This document shows, in pieces, positions 43,913 through 52,190 of a stretch of DNA of 64,000 nt. Made by a program: the position numbers and the translations under genes. The stretch is from Bacilli bacterium (GTDB lineage Bacteria; Bacillota_I; Bacilli_A; RF39; UBA660), in NCBI GenBank assembly GCA_900768815.1, contig CAAGEE010000002.1:62001-126000 (forward strand), written 5' to 3'. The notes beneath the pieces are model-generated. The model made no database searches. It was given only the letters and a program-made list of their open reading frames with translations, and was not told the origin of the DNA. Positions within the stretch are counted from its first letter, which is position 1. Each line of letters starts with the position of its first letter.

Positions 43913-43966
43913 ATGTTTGAGATAGAAACTAAAGAACTAAAAATAAGTGATGAACTTGATAGATAA
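43913..43966 (+). CDS. Possible 17-residue peptide or gene remnant
   Basis: AAAGGATGAG lies 10 bases before an ATG that opens 17 codons ending in TAA (MFEIETKELKISDELDR). It resembles the tiny frame at 45466 (charged, with a shared DEL core). Each precedes an unknown membrane-protein gene. It could be a leader peptide or the start of a decayed gene. Confidence 0.3.
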   Translation: MFEIETKELKISDELDR

Positions 43967-44013
43967 TTAACTTTTAATAAAAAATCATAAAAAAATAAAT
44001 TTTTACAATATTA

Positions 44014-44022
44014 TGTTATAAT
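44014..44022 (+). promoter_or_regulatory. Extended -10 promoter of the 44063 gene
   Basis: TGTTATAAT, 40 bases before the ATG. Confidence 0.6.
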
Positions 44023-44062
44023 TAAATAGTATAGAAAATATAAAATAAAGGAGTATGTTAAA

Positions 44063-45142
44063 ATGAACAATAAAAGTTTAATTATTAAATATTATAAATT
44101 ACTAAAAATATCAATTCCATGTTTAATTATGGCATTTCTTACTGGCGGAATATGGTTGTTTCTTGTAATGATTGATGATATAGCATTAGAAAATGCAAAA
44201 TCTAGTGCATTATATATGCCAGGATTGTATATTTATCTTGGATTGGTAATCTTCAATTTATTTATGTTTGCTTACTCAACTTTGAGAGTACGTTTTGGAA
44301 TAAATGGGAAAAAATGGAAAGAAATCATTAACGAATTATCAAACATTAACAGTAATGTAGACTATTATACTGGAGAAGCCGCTACAGCAGTAGGAACAAT
44401 GGCTGCTGGAAGAATTATGGCAAATGCAGAAAATAAAACTGTTGCTAATATAGGAAAAGGTGTACAAGCAGTTGGTGCAATTGAAACTATTAATGTAGTA
44501 AATAACCAAGTTGGTTCTATGTTAAGTCATGTAACACAAGTGGCAAAGCGTTTCAACATCACACTACCTTCTATGAAAAAGTGGATTGTATTAATTATTT
44601 TATTCCCATTTATCGTACTTAACATTGCATATATACCTCGTTTTATCGAATCAAATAATAATAAGCAAGATGAAATTGTTAGAATACAAAATATAGAAAG
44701 CCAAATATCGTTTTCCCTTGAAACTTATTTTAAAAATGTAAGAGTAGATAATCCTGAAGAACGTATAAAGGATTCATATGACATAAAAGGTTATATGGAA
44801 AATGATAAAAACGAATATATAGATGTGGAAATAACACCGGAAGGCAATATTAAAAAAGTATATTATCATAGTAATGTTAATCCAAGTGAATCTAAAGAAG
44901 AAAATATACAATCTTTCAATAGTTTTATTAAGAATGTGAATGAATTATTAGGAAAATCAACAACATATACTTATTTAACATCAATAACTCAAATTCCAGA
45001 AGAAGCTATAATGGAATATAAAGAAAAAGAAGAAGAATTATATACATCTGGAAATATATATAATTATGAATATAGTTTTTCATATAAAATAGATAGTTAT
45101 GACAATCAACCATATTTTTATTTCACAATAGAGACTGAATAG
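44063..45142 (+). CDS. Membrane protein of unknown function
   Basis: 359 aa. Two membrane helices near the N-terminus (about residues 17-36 and 55-72). A Gly/Ala-rich cytoplasmic stretch follows (EAATAVGTMAAGRIMANAE), which looks amphipathic. A third helix at about 172-190 leads into a soluble C-terminal domain of about 165 residues. No family recognised. Codon choice is visibly more A- and C-rich than in neighbouring core genes, which fits recent acquisition. AAGGAG precedes the ATG. Confidence 0.65.
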   Translation: MNNKSLIIKYYKLLKISIPCLIMAFLTGGIWLFLVMIDDIALENAKSSALYMPGLYIYLGLVIFNLFMFAYSTLRVRFGINGKKWKEIINELSNINSNVDYYTGEAATAVGTMAAGRIMANAENKTVANIGKGVQAVGAIETINVVNNQVGSMLSHVTQVAKRFNITLPSMKKWIVLIILFPFIVLNIAYIPRFIESNNNKQDEIVRIQNIESQISFSLETYFKNVRVDNPEERIKDSYDIKGYMENDKNEYIDVEITPEGNIKKVYYHSNVNPSESKEENIQSFNSFIKNVNELLGKSTTYTYLTSITQIPEEAIMEYKEKEEELYTSGNIYNYEYSFSYKIDSYDNQPYFYFTIETE

Positions 45143-45163
45143 ATAATTTCGGTCTTTATTTTA
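45132..45163 (+). terminator. Terminator after the 44063 gene
   Basis: An 8-bp stem AGACTGAA/TTCGGTCT with one G-T pair, overlapping the stop codon, followed by TTATTTTAT. Confidence 0.65.
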
Positions 45164-45208
45164 TAACTATTTTTCTAATTATCTTATGTTAGAAATAGTT
45201 TAGGAATG

Positions 45209-45232
45209 GTCTAGCAATAGACTACTTTTTTA
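45209..45232 (+). terminator. Second terminator upstream of the putative RNA
   Basis: A 5-bp stem GTCTA/TAGAC with a GCAA tetraloop (45209-45213 with 45218-45222) is followed by TACTTTTTTATT. Confidence 0.6.
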
Positions 45233-45245
45233 TTATAATTGTAAA

Positions 45246-45436
45246 AAAGTGTTCACAATTAAGACTATGTATGTTAAACTTAATTTAGTTAGTAAGTATT
45301 ACTTACTATCGTCTTTTTGCTTGGTAGTTGTTAGACCTGCTCCTTACTGGCACCATTGGGAAATCTGTCCAGACTTTTATAGTCTTGGATTTAATATAGA
45401 AAATATCAATTTTTAAAAGAAGTTGGTATTTTTTTT
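45246..45436 (+). ncRNA. Putative structured non-coding RNA, about 190 nt
   Basis: Starts just after a TATAAT box (45234-45239) and ends at a hairpin terminator (AATATCAA with TTGGTATT, then a T run). The ends close by AAGACTAT (45261-45268) pairing with ATAGTCTT (45379-45386), and an inner palindrome TAGTAAG/CTTACTA forms another hairpin. It has no long reading frame. It is richer in GC around 45330-45375 than its surroundings, as structured RNAs are. No known family was recognised. Confidence 0.45.
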
Positions 45437-45465
45437 GTTATTAATTAAAGAAAGGACAGGTTTAA

Positions 45466-45525
45466 ATGATCAATATTGTAAAGAAAAAATTAGAATTTGA
45501 TGATGAATTAGTAAGGAGAAAATAA
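45466..45525 (+). CDS. Possible 19-residue peptide or gene remnant
   Basis: AAAGGACAGG precedes an ATG opening 19 codons (MINIVKKKLEFDDELVRRK). A one-base shift near the end would continue as ELVRKIIADYLEV, which suggests a frameshifted gene remnant. Similar in size, position and DEL core to the frame at 43913. The remaining bases up to 45648 contain only a weak promoter-like region. Confidence 0.3.
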   Translation: MINIVKKKLEFDDELVRRK

Positions 45526-45648
45526 TTGCTGATTATTTAGAAGTTATAATAGTAAGTTTAATATTTTATTAAACAAAAGGTATAAAAGAATGATATAATT
45601 ATTTTAGAAATGTAGTTTGTAGTTACTATAGATATAGGAGTAAAGTTT

Positions 45649-46593
45649 ATGTATAATGAAGCAATTAATACAAACAATAAAATTATTTCTACTAATTTAA
45701 TAGCAAATATATTTAGTAGAATGAATGAAGTAATGAAGTTATATACAACAAGAGCTAAAAAAGAAGAACAAACATATGATAGTTTACCTTTTGAAGAACA
45801 ACTTAATATGAAAAGAAAATATAATACTTTTGTATCAGACTTTTCTTTTAGTGTTGATTTTTATGATTCAACAATTATAAAAATAGATAGTTTTGAAAAG
45901 TTTATAGGAATATTTAATTCAAGAGTACCAGAGATTAAAAGTATCGTCAGTAATTTTAGTATTAGTTATTTTGATGAGGAGAATAAGTATCATTCTAATT
46001 CGATAGGTTTTATGATTTATGAGAATAGTTTTGATATAAATGTTGCGATAGATACTACAAATAAGGAAGTGGTTGAATTATTTGATTATATAAAAGAATC
46101 TATTTCTAAAGCTCCAGCAAAGTATGATTTTGTAATGAGTAATAAGAATAAAATTTGTTTTTCATATACTTTTGCATCTGGTTGTTTTGTTGCAATTATA
46201 TTATCTACTATTTTAGTTTGTATACCTCCTGTATTTTCTGTGTTTATAAGTGGTGAGTATTTGATACTATTTCCAATTTGCTGTTTAATACTGGGGTATT
46301 CTTTAGGATTTGTCTTGTTTTCTAGTTCTATTAATGATTTGTACAAGAACATTGATATGGAAAAAATATATGATGGATATGATCCAAATACATTTGAGTC
46401 AAAATATAAATCTGATAAGGATAGTTATATAAATAGTAGTGAAGTAATTATCGGGAAGAATGTTCACAATTTGAGTACTAGGAAGAAAATAAAACATTTA
46501 TATCGTGATAAGAAAAAGTATATTAAATACGAATTAATTGCGATAGCAGTTATTACATTGATTTTATTTTTACTTCAATATTTGATTGGGTGA
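45649..46593 (+). CDS. Membrane protein of unknown function
   Basis: 314 aa. A soluble N-terminal half of about 165 residues, two adjacent helices at about 175-225 with a short loop, a cytoplasmic stretch, then a last helix at the C-terminus (about 293-312) after a basic KKIKHLYRDKKKYIKYE segment. No signal peptide, no known motif. It follows the putative RNA and precedes the phosphoesterase gene by 6 bases, so the latter is probably co-transcribed. Confidence 0.65.
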   Translation: MYNEAINTNNKIISTNLIANIFSRMNEVMKLYTTRAKKEEQTYDSLPFEEQLNMKRKYNTFVSDFSFSVDFYDSTIIKIDSFEKFIGIFNSRVPEIKSIVSNFSISYFDEENKYHSNSIGFMIYENSFDINVAIDTTNKEVVELFDYIKESISKAPAKYDFVMSNKNKICFSYTFASGCFVAIILSTILVCIPPVFSVFISGEYLILFPICCLILGYSLGFVLFSSSINDLYKNIDMEKIYDGYDPNTFESKYKSDKDSYINSSEVIIGKNVHNLSTRKKIKHLYRDKKKYIKYELIAIAVITLILFLLQYLIG

Positions 46594-46599
46594 TAGATT

Positions 46600-47370
46600 A
46601 TGAAAAAAAGAATAGCAATCATTTCTGATATACATGGAAATTTAGAAGCAATGGAAGCAGTACTTAACGATATAAAAACACAAGATATAGATGAAGTAAT
46701 ATGTTTGGGAGATTCTATTAGTCTTGGTCCTAATTCAAAAGAATGTGTTGATTTATTGATTGATAATAATATAAAGTCAGTTTTGGGTAATCATGAAATA
46801 TATTTACTTAGAGGAGTAGATTTTGATTCATCTATTATGGGTGAAGAAAAAGAACATTATAAGAGTGTTTGGGCTTCATTAACTGAGAGGGAAGTTGATT
46901 ATATAAAAAAGTGTCCTCTTTATTATGATGTAAATATTAGTTATGATGATGAGAAGTTTAATAATAAAATTATTTTGTGTCATTACTTAATTAATAATAA
47001 AGATGATATATATCCTTTTGAAAAAGGTAATTTGAAAAAAGATATTAACTTATGGAAGAAGTATAATGCTGATAATACCATTTATCTTATAGGTCATCTT
47101 CACAATTCATTTGATGTTAATGAAGTTGATGGTATAGTTGGTGACTATATAGAAGATGATGGAACACTTACAAATATAGTTGTTGTTGATAGTTGTGGAT
47201 GTAGAAAAGATGAATATACTTCTTATATGATTTTAGAGGTTTCTAAAAGTATAAAATATGAAAAGAGAAAAGTTAAGTATGATAGGAATAAGTTTATTGG
47301 TAAAGTATTAAGTCATGACTTTCCTGATAAGAAGAATATACTTAAGTATTTTTATGGAATTGAGATGTAA
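46600..47370 (+). CDS. Calcineurin-like metallophosphoesterase
   Basis: 256 aa. All five metal motifs are present in order: SDIHGN near the N-terminus, LGDSISLGPNS, LGNHE, a histidine in LCHYLIN, and IGHLHNS. It cleaves a phosphoester, but the substrate (cyclic nucleotide, dinucleotide polyphosphate or protein phosphate) cannot be told. The C-terminal 50 residues are basic. The ATG follows a weak ribosome site 6 bases after the previous stop. Confidence 0.83.
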   Translation: MKKRIAIISDIHGNLEAMEAVLNDIKTQDIDEVICLGDSISLGPNSKECVDLLIDNNIKSVLGNHEIYLLRGVDFDSSIMGEEKEHYKSVWASLTEREVDYIKKCPLYYDVNISYDDEKFNNKIILCHYLINNKDDIYPFEKGNLKKDINLWKKYNADNTIYLIGHLHNSFDVNEVDGIVGDYIEDDGTLTNIVVVDSCGCRKDEYTSYMILEVSKSIKYEKRKVKYDRNKFIGKVLSHDFPDKKNILKYFYGIEM

Positions 47371-47393
47371 TGTATTTGTAGGAGGGGTTTTTT

Positions 47394-48164
47394 ATGGAGA
47401 CAATTGATAAAACACTAGAGTATCATGAACTATTAATGACATATGATGATACTTCTAAATATGGAGATGATAAATTACCAAATGGTTTTCATTATGAGTT
47501 TTTTAAGCCTGGAGATGAAGAAGATTGGGTTTTGATTCATATTAAATCTGGAGAATTTATGAGTATGGAACAAGGACTAAAACATTTTCATGATTTTTAT
47601 GATTATTTTTATGATGAGTTACCTAAAAGATTATTTTTTGTAGTTAATGATTCTTATGAGAAGGTTGGAACGGCAACTATTTCAAAATTAAAAGAAAGAG
47701 AGTTTGGCTATGATGCAGTTGTAGATTGGTTTGCAATAAAAAAAGAGTTTCAAGGATATGGTCTTTCTAAGCCTATGATTAATAGATTTATAAAATTAGC
47801 AAATGAGTTAGGCTATGAAAAAATTTTACTTCATACACAAACACATACTTGGCTTACAGCTAAATTATATTTAGATTTAGGTTTTGAGAGGTTTAATGTA
47901 GAAGAAGATATAAAAGGATGGCAAATACTTAAAACAATAACTGATCATGATAAATTAAAAAATATTGCAGCCATAGATAAGAAAGATATGTATTTTGATG
48001 TTGCTTTAAAAACGAAGAAAATTTTAGATGAGAGATTTGGTAATGATTATGAATATTCTATTTGGCATAAAAATGGAAGACATGATGTAGAAGTTAATTA
48101 TAAGAATAGGTTATATAGGTTTAAGTATTATGATGATGGTGATTTTAGACTAGAAGAGGAGTAA
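47394..48164 (+). CDS. GNAT-family N-acetyltransferase
   Basis: 256 aa. A GNAT fold spans about residues 25-180, with the acetyl-CoA-binding FQGYGLSKPM loop (R/QxxGxG type) and a closing strand ending LYLDLGFERF. About 70 further residues form an extra domain containing YSIWHKNGRHDVEV, which is unusual for a plain GNAT. Acceptor unknown. AGGAGGGG lies 8 bases before the ATG. Confidence 0.77.
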   Translation: METIDKTLEYHELLMTYDDTSKYGDDKLPNGFHYEFFKPGDEEDWVLIHIKSGEFMSMEQGLKHFHDFYDYFYDELPKRLFFVVNDSYEKVGTATISKLKEREFGYDAVVDWFAIKKEFQGYGLSKPMINRFIKLANELGYEKILLHTQTHTWLTAKLYLDLGFERFNVEEDIKGWQILKTITDHDKLKNIAAIDKKDMYFDVALKTKKILDERFGNDYEYSIWHKNGRHDVEVNYKNRLYRFKYYDDGDFRLEEE

Positions 48165-48383
48165 TGATTAATTATTATAAAACTTTGTTGTAGAATTGGA
48201 ATAAGGTTAATTAAAAGTTTAAAAATTAATAGAATTATCTTGAAATGTTGTTATGGTATGTTACTAATATTGTTTTTGTTTTGAAAGTGATGATTAAATT
48301 GTATTATTGAACATAATATTTTCAGTACTTTTTATAGAATTGGTGATGATGTTTCTTACTTTGAAGGGGAGTAACTTAAATAA

Positions 48384-48417
48384 AACAACTACTATAAAGT
48401 AGTTGTTATTGTTTTTT
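48384..48417. terminator. Bidirectional terminator
   Basis: A 10-bp stem AACAACTACT/AGTAGTTGTT (48384-48393 with 48398-48407) has T runs on both strands. It serves the plus-strand region and the minus-strand gene at 48406. The 240-base gap before it contains no convincing gene. Confidence 0.78.
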
Positions 48418-48957
48418 ATATTCTTTTTTAGCAAGAGTTTTAGCGGTTGCTTCATCTATTACGTTATCTTCTAGAGTTGCTCGATCATTATTCATACGCC
48501 AAGTATCTAAATAGTTAAAAAATATTTCTAAATATGGATATTTTTCTTCTAACTTGGTTACATCAAGAACACCATTATATTCTTGAGACACTGGGCAGAG
48601 AATAGATAGAGCATTATCTACATTTTCCTGTTTACTGAATGCACTTGTTATAGATGAGAAAACACGATATGTTTCTTGTTCTATTACAACAAAATAACTA
48701 TATGGTTTTGCTTTTTTTGCTGTTTCTTTTGATTCAATAAATGTTTCATCTAGATATTTGTATGAACTTAGAGTTGGTACGTGTGGTAAGTCTTCTGTTG
48801 CTTCTTTAATCCATTCTTTATGGGCTCTACTATTAAACTTTAAAATTCCACATATATAGTTGGCACCTTCTTTTTCTGATATTATTGTAGAAAGAGCTTG
48901 TGAAAACTTTCCTGTTACATTAAATTGATTATGATATCTAAAATCTTTAAGTTCCAT
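48406..48957 (-). CDS. Hypothetical protein
   Basis: 183 aa, soluble, mixed alpha/beta, two cysteines (CGIL and LCPVS). Ends with a Lys-rich helix. No motif recognised. The start has one of the best ribosome sites in the window (AAGGAGG, 6 bases before the ATG), so it is likely a real, well-translated gene. Confidence 0.62.
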   Translation of the reverse strand: MELKDFRYHNQFNVTGKFSQALSTIISEKEGANYICGILKFNSRAHKEWIKEATEDLPHVPTLSSYKYLDETFIESKETAKKAKPYSYFVVIEQETYRVFSSITSAFSKQENVDNALSILCPVSQEYNGVLDVTKLEEKYPYLEIFFNYLDTWRMNNDRATLEDNVIDEATAKTLAKKEYKKQ

Positions 48958-49083
48958 GTGAACCTCCTTTGTATTATTTATTATATATTAAATATATAGA
49001 AAGTCAAATGATTAGTTTGAGTAGTAATTACTAATTTTTATTTTATATTAAGTTATGATATAGTATAAATAGGTGGAAATATT

Positions 49084-49650
49084 ATGAGGATACATAATAA
49101 AAGTGAGAGTTTATATTATTTAGAAAAGCTTAGACTTAATCATTTTACAGAAGAGGTTTTTGATCCGAAAGATATGTTTATGATGAATAGGGTTAGAGAA
49201 TTCTTATAGGAGAATAATCAGAATTTATATGTTTTAAGAGATCCGACTAGATGTTCGGGAAAGACTTATTTTAATGTTTCTAGAGAGGAAGTTTTAGAAT
49301 TAGTTGGACAATATACTAATAAGTTTTCAGTGGCGGTTAGTAGTAGGGCGTATGGGAAGTATGTATTAATTGGAGATATTTATATTAGTAGGGATTTTGA
49401 TGAGTTTTGGTTAATTGCTTCTGATAATCCTGATTATAATACGAGAATGGTTTTAAGAAATCCGAAATGGAATATTAATACTTGTTATTATGATAAGAAA
49501 ATAGGAAATATTCCTAATATTGATAAAATAATAGACTATATATTTAAAAAAGAATTATTTGATGTAGTTGTTGAGTTTGCAGTTTATTTGGAGAAGATTG
49601 GTAAATATAATGAGTATGTTGCGATATTTGAACTTAGAACAGATTATTAG
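49084..49650 (+). pseudogene. Hypothetical gene interrupted by an in-frame TAG
   Basis: An ATG at 49084, after AGGTGG, opens a frame that reads through to 49650 except for one TAG at 49207-49209 (codon 42). Both sides look coding: YYLEKLRLNHFTEE before, and a soluble domain with NLYVLRDPTRCSGKTYFNVS after. A single C-to-T change (CAG to TAG) would explain it. Full length would be 188 codons. Unknown family. Confidence 0.65.
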
Positions 49651-49704
49651 TTTACTTTGTATAAAATTTTAAATTCTACTTATATTATCTATAGGAGGAA
49701 TTTT

Positions 49705-50136
49705 ATGGAAGAGAATATTAATGCTTTAGATGAAGTAAATAAGGGTGCTAGTATAGGAATGGATGCAATTAGTTTTACGATGGATAAGGCAGAAGATGCA
49801 AATTTTATTAAAGTACTTAAAGGAGAATATGATAAGTATAAGGCTATTTCAGAAAAAATAGATAAAATATATAGAAAGTATAATTATACTGATACACCAC
49901 ATGAAGTTAGTCCAATTACAAAGACTATGACTTGGTGGGGAATAGAGATGAAAACTTTTAATGATAAGAGTAATTCTAAGATTGCAGAGTTATTAGTTAA
50001 AGGTACTAATATGGGAATTATTGAAGGAAGAAGAATTTTAAATAATAAAAATATAGGTAAAGAGGTAGAAAAGTTAGTTGATGAATTTGTTAGAATGCAA
50101 GAAGATAGTCTTGAGATATTGAAAGAGTATTTATAG
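49705..50136 (+). CDS. Small helical protein of unknown function
   Basis: 143 aa, almost entirely helical with heptad-like spacing; probably a four-helix bundle. A TMTWWGIEMKTF segment lies in the middle. It superficially recalls ferritin-like or DUF2383-type bundles, but I see no metal-binding ExxH pattern. TAGGAGGA lies 7 bases before the ATG. A terminator follows, then tRNA-Thr. Confidence 0.65.
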   Translation: MEENINALDEVNKGASIGMDAISFTMDKAEDANFIKVLKGEYDKYKAISEKIDKIYRKYNYTDTPHEVSPITKTMTWWGIEMKTFNDKSNSKIAELLVKGTNMGIIEGRRILNNKNIGKEVEKLVDEFVRMQEDSLEILKEYL

Positions 50137-50166
50137 AATCAATTCAATTGAATTGGTTTTTCTTTT
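50137..50166 (+). terminator. Terminator before tRNA-Thr
   Basis: A 9-bp stem AATCAATTC/GAATTGGTT with one G-T pair (50137-50145 with 50150-50158) is followed by TTTCTTTT. Confidence 0.78.
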
Positions 50167-50167
50167 G

Positions 50168-50176
50168 TGATATAAT
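50168..50176 (+). promoter_or_regulatory. Extended -10 promoter of tRNA-Thr(CGT)
   Basis: TGATATAAT, 17 bases before the mature tRNA 5' end. Confidence 0.62.
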
Positions 50177-50192
50177 TAGTTTGTTAGTATGT

Positions 50193-50268
50193 GCCGAATT
50201 AGCTCAGTTGGTAGAGCAGTGCATTCGTAATGCAAAGGTCGAAGGTTCAAGTCCTTTATTCGGCACCA
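50193..50268 (+). tRNA. tRNA-Thr (anticodon CGT)
   Basis: Acceptor stem GCCGAAT/ATTCGGC, D-arm GCTC/GAGC, anticodon loop TTCGTAA giving CGT, a GTTCAAGTC T-arm, encoded CCA. One G-A mismatch closes the anticodon stem. Confidence 0.93.
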
Positions 50269-50281
50269 TTTTTGGAAAATA

Positions 50282-50324
50282 AAAACTACTATTTATGTTT
50301 TTTTAAATAGTAGTTTTATTTTTT
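50282..50324. terminator. Strong bidirectional terminator
   Basis: A perfect 14-bp stem (50282-50295 with 50304-50317) is followed by a T run on the plus strand. It also lies at the 3' end of the minus-strand gene at 50316. Confidence 0.85.
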
Positions 50325-50816
50325 AAAGATAGATTTGATAAATTGCTTTATACCTGATTCTTTTTTAGTAGCTTCAGAAGTAGAATCATTGGCTACTTTT
50401 ATAGGATCATCTTTATGCTCTTTAAAATCTTCAATAGTTAGAATTTGATATTCGGCACATCTAATTTGAAAAGCAAGAAACTTTTTACTATTTTTTTCTT
50501 CTTCAGGCATAGCTAAATATTTTTCTTTGGTACTTGTGTGACGTTTTGCTAAAACATCTTCTAAACGCTTTAATTCTTCATCTGTTAAGGATTTTAAAGA
50601 ACTATAGTCAAGAATCCATTCGATATTATTTAAATACCTTATTTCGGATGGTAGAGTAAATCTTACGTAGTCGTTTTTATTGTTTCCATCGACTACTATA
50701 CATCCTTCTCCAAAAATGGTTTCAATTATAGATTGAGGCATTTTACTACCATCATATAATAAGCTTATTAAATCTTTTTTCTGGACAAGTATTTCTTCAT
50801 CTGTAACAATTTTCAT
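50316..50816 (-). CDS. Hypothetical protein
   Basis: 166 aa, soluble. The N-terminus reads MKIVTDEEIL; a central helical part is rich in Lys and Glu; the C-terminal KQFIKSIFKK tail is basic and amphipathic, as in peripheral membrane proteins. Not recognised. The ATG at 50816 has AAAGGAGGA 7 bases upstream, so the longer frame starting at 50867 is unlikely. Confidence 0.6.
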   Translation of the reverse strand: MKIVTDEEILVQKKDLISLLYDGSKMPQSIIETIFGEGCIVVDGNNKNDYVRFTLPSEIRYLNNIEWILDYSSLKSLTDEELKRLEDVLAKRHTSTKEKYLAMPEEEKNSKKFLAFQIRCAEYQILTIEDFKEHKDDPIKVANDSTSEATKKESGIKQFIKSIFKK

Positions 50817-50933
50817 ATTAGTCCTCCTTTTTCTATATATGATAGCAATTCTTTTTGATAAATACAACTTTTATGTAAAAATATAATAGTTAGTAGATGA
50901 AGAATTATGGTATTATATTAGTGGAGGATTATT

Positions 50934-51326
50934 ATGAAGACTATTACTGTTAAGCAACCTTATGCTTCTTTAATAGCAGCCGGTATTAAAGAGTATGAGT
51001 TTAGGACTTGGAAGAGCAAATATAGAGGAAAGTTATTAATACATGCAGGTAAAGGTATTGATAAGGAGGCAATGGAGAAGTTTAAATGCTATAACTTGGA
51101 ATATCCTAGTGGTTGTATTATTGCGATGTGTGATATGGTTGATTGTGTAAAGATTAATGATGAAGTACGGATGATGTTACGTGATAAGAATGAACTTGTT
51201 TATCATAATGTTGCAAGTGATACAAGTAATAAAGGTTATGGTTTTAAATTAGCAAATGTTAAGAAAATTGAACCGATTTATGTATCTGGTAAATTAAGTT
51301 TATGGGATTATGATTATAAGGAGTAA
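50934..51326 (+). CDS. ASCH-domain protein
   Basis: 130 aa, a single ASCH (PUA-like) domain. The characteristic KQPYASLIAAGIKEYEFRTW near the N-terminus and the RGKLLIHAGKG strand are clear. ASCH proteins bind RNA or modified nucleosides, and some are amidohydrolases for acetylated cytidine. GGAGGA precedes the ATG. The next gene starts 2 bases after its stop. Confidence 0.82.
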   Translation: MKTITVKQPYASLIAAGIKEYEFRTWKSKYRGKLLIHAGKGIDKEAMEKFKCYNLEYPSGCIIAMCDMVDCVKINDEVRMMLRDKNELVYHNVASDTSNKGYGFKLANVKKIEPIYVSGKLSLWDYDYKE

Positions 51327-51328
51327 GT

Positions 51329-52132
51329 ATGCTGAGTTATACTAATAAAGATGATGTTTTTAAAATGATGCAGTATCATAGGACTAGGGATATGATTAAT
51401 TTACTTAAGTATTTTCCAGATTTAAGTCCAGTTAGGAATTTAACTATAGTTAGTAGTATTGAAGAGTTTAAAAATAATTATGAGTACTGCAGTAGTTTTA
51501 TGTGTGAGAGAAATGATACTTTAATTACTAAGCCTTCAATGGTTAGTGTTGAGGCAAGAAAATTTGATAGAGATTTTTTAGATATTTTTAAAAGAGTTAA
51601 GGAGCTTGATAGTGATGGAGTACTTGTTTTATTTAATTTGTCACATGAAGCAAGTGAAAGATATGAAAGATATGCTGGCATAAGTGTTGGTGTTAGTGTA
51701 GGAAGAGGAGTTTATATTGATGCGGTAGGCAAAGGTTATGATGGAAGAGAAGTGTCTAAAGGACTTGATTGTCATGAAAGATACTATATTCCATGGTTTG
51801 ATATTAGAAAGTGTAATATTAGTAATTTTAAAAATTATAGGACTTATTTAATTAGTAATGATGATTATATTTGAAGTAGAGAAAGGCGAATTGATTTTTT
51901 AACTAATGTTGGAATAGATAGAGAAATAGCTTTAGAAAATGTTCCTGATGTTTATATGGAAATACCTGACTTTATATGGGTTGATATAATTAAGAATTTA
52001 CTTAAGAAATTTGAGTATATGGAAGAAGAGTTAAACTCAATTGGATTGGTTGAGTTTGCGATGAGTGGACATACTGAGGGAAGACATTTTCTACCTTGGC
52101 AGATGTTTGATAAGAGTAGATATTGTTCATAG
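51329..52132 (+). pseudogene. Hypothetical gene interrupted by an in-frame TGA
   Basis: The frame from ATG 51329 meets TGA at 51872-51874 (codon 182), then stays open for 85 more codons to TAG at 52130. The downstream part looks coding (IDFLTNVGIDREIALENVPD, and an EGRHFLPWQ segment). A TGG-to-TGA change would explain it. Translation initiates just after the ASCH gene. Function unknown; the first part carries a GISVGVSVGRGVYI strand pair. Confidence 0.62.
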
Positions 52133-52156
52133 TGGTTTTACATATTTAAATAGTCA

Positions 52157-52165
52157 TGTTATAAT
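52157..52165 (+). promoter_or_regulatory. Extended -10 promoter of tkt
   Basis: TGTTATAAT, 25 bases before the TTG start. Confidence 0.62.
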
Positions 52166-52190
52166 TATTTTTGAATGGGAGTGATGTTTT

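Noticed and set aside
45246..45436. 6S RNA, SRP RNA, tmRNA or RNase P RNA
   Set aside because: Length fits 6S RNA, but conserved landmarks of these RNAs (SRP GGAAG loop, RNase P GAGGAAAGTCC, tmRNA tRNA-like end) are absent.
51872..51874. UGA read as tryptophan throughout (mycoplasma-type code)
   Set aside because: Many conserved genes end on TGA at the expected place (lepA, both giant-locus neighbours, uvrC neighbours, the 59670 gene), and TGG is common. The single internal TGA is better explained by mutation or readthrough.
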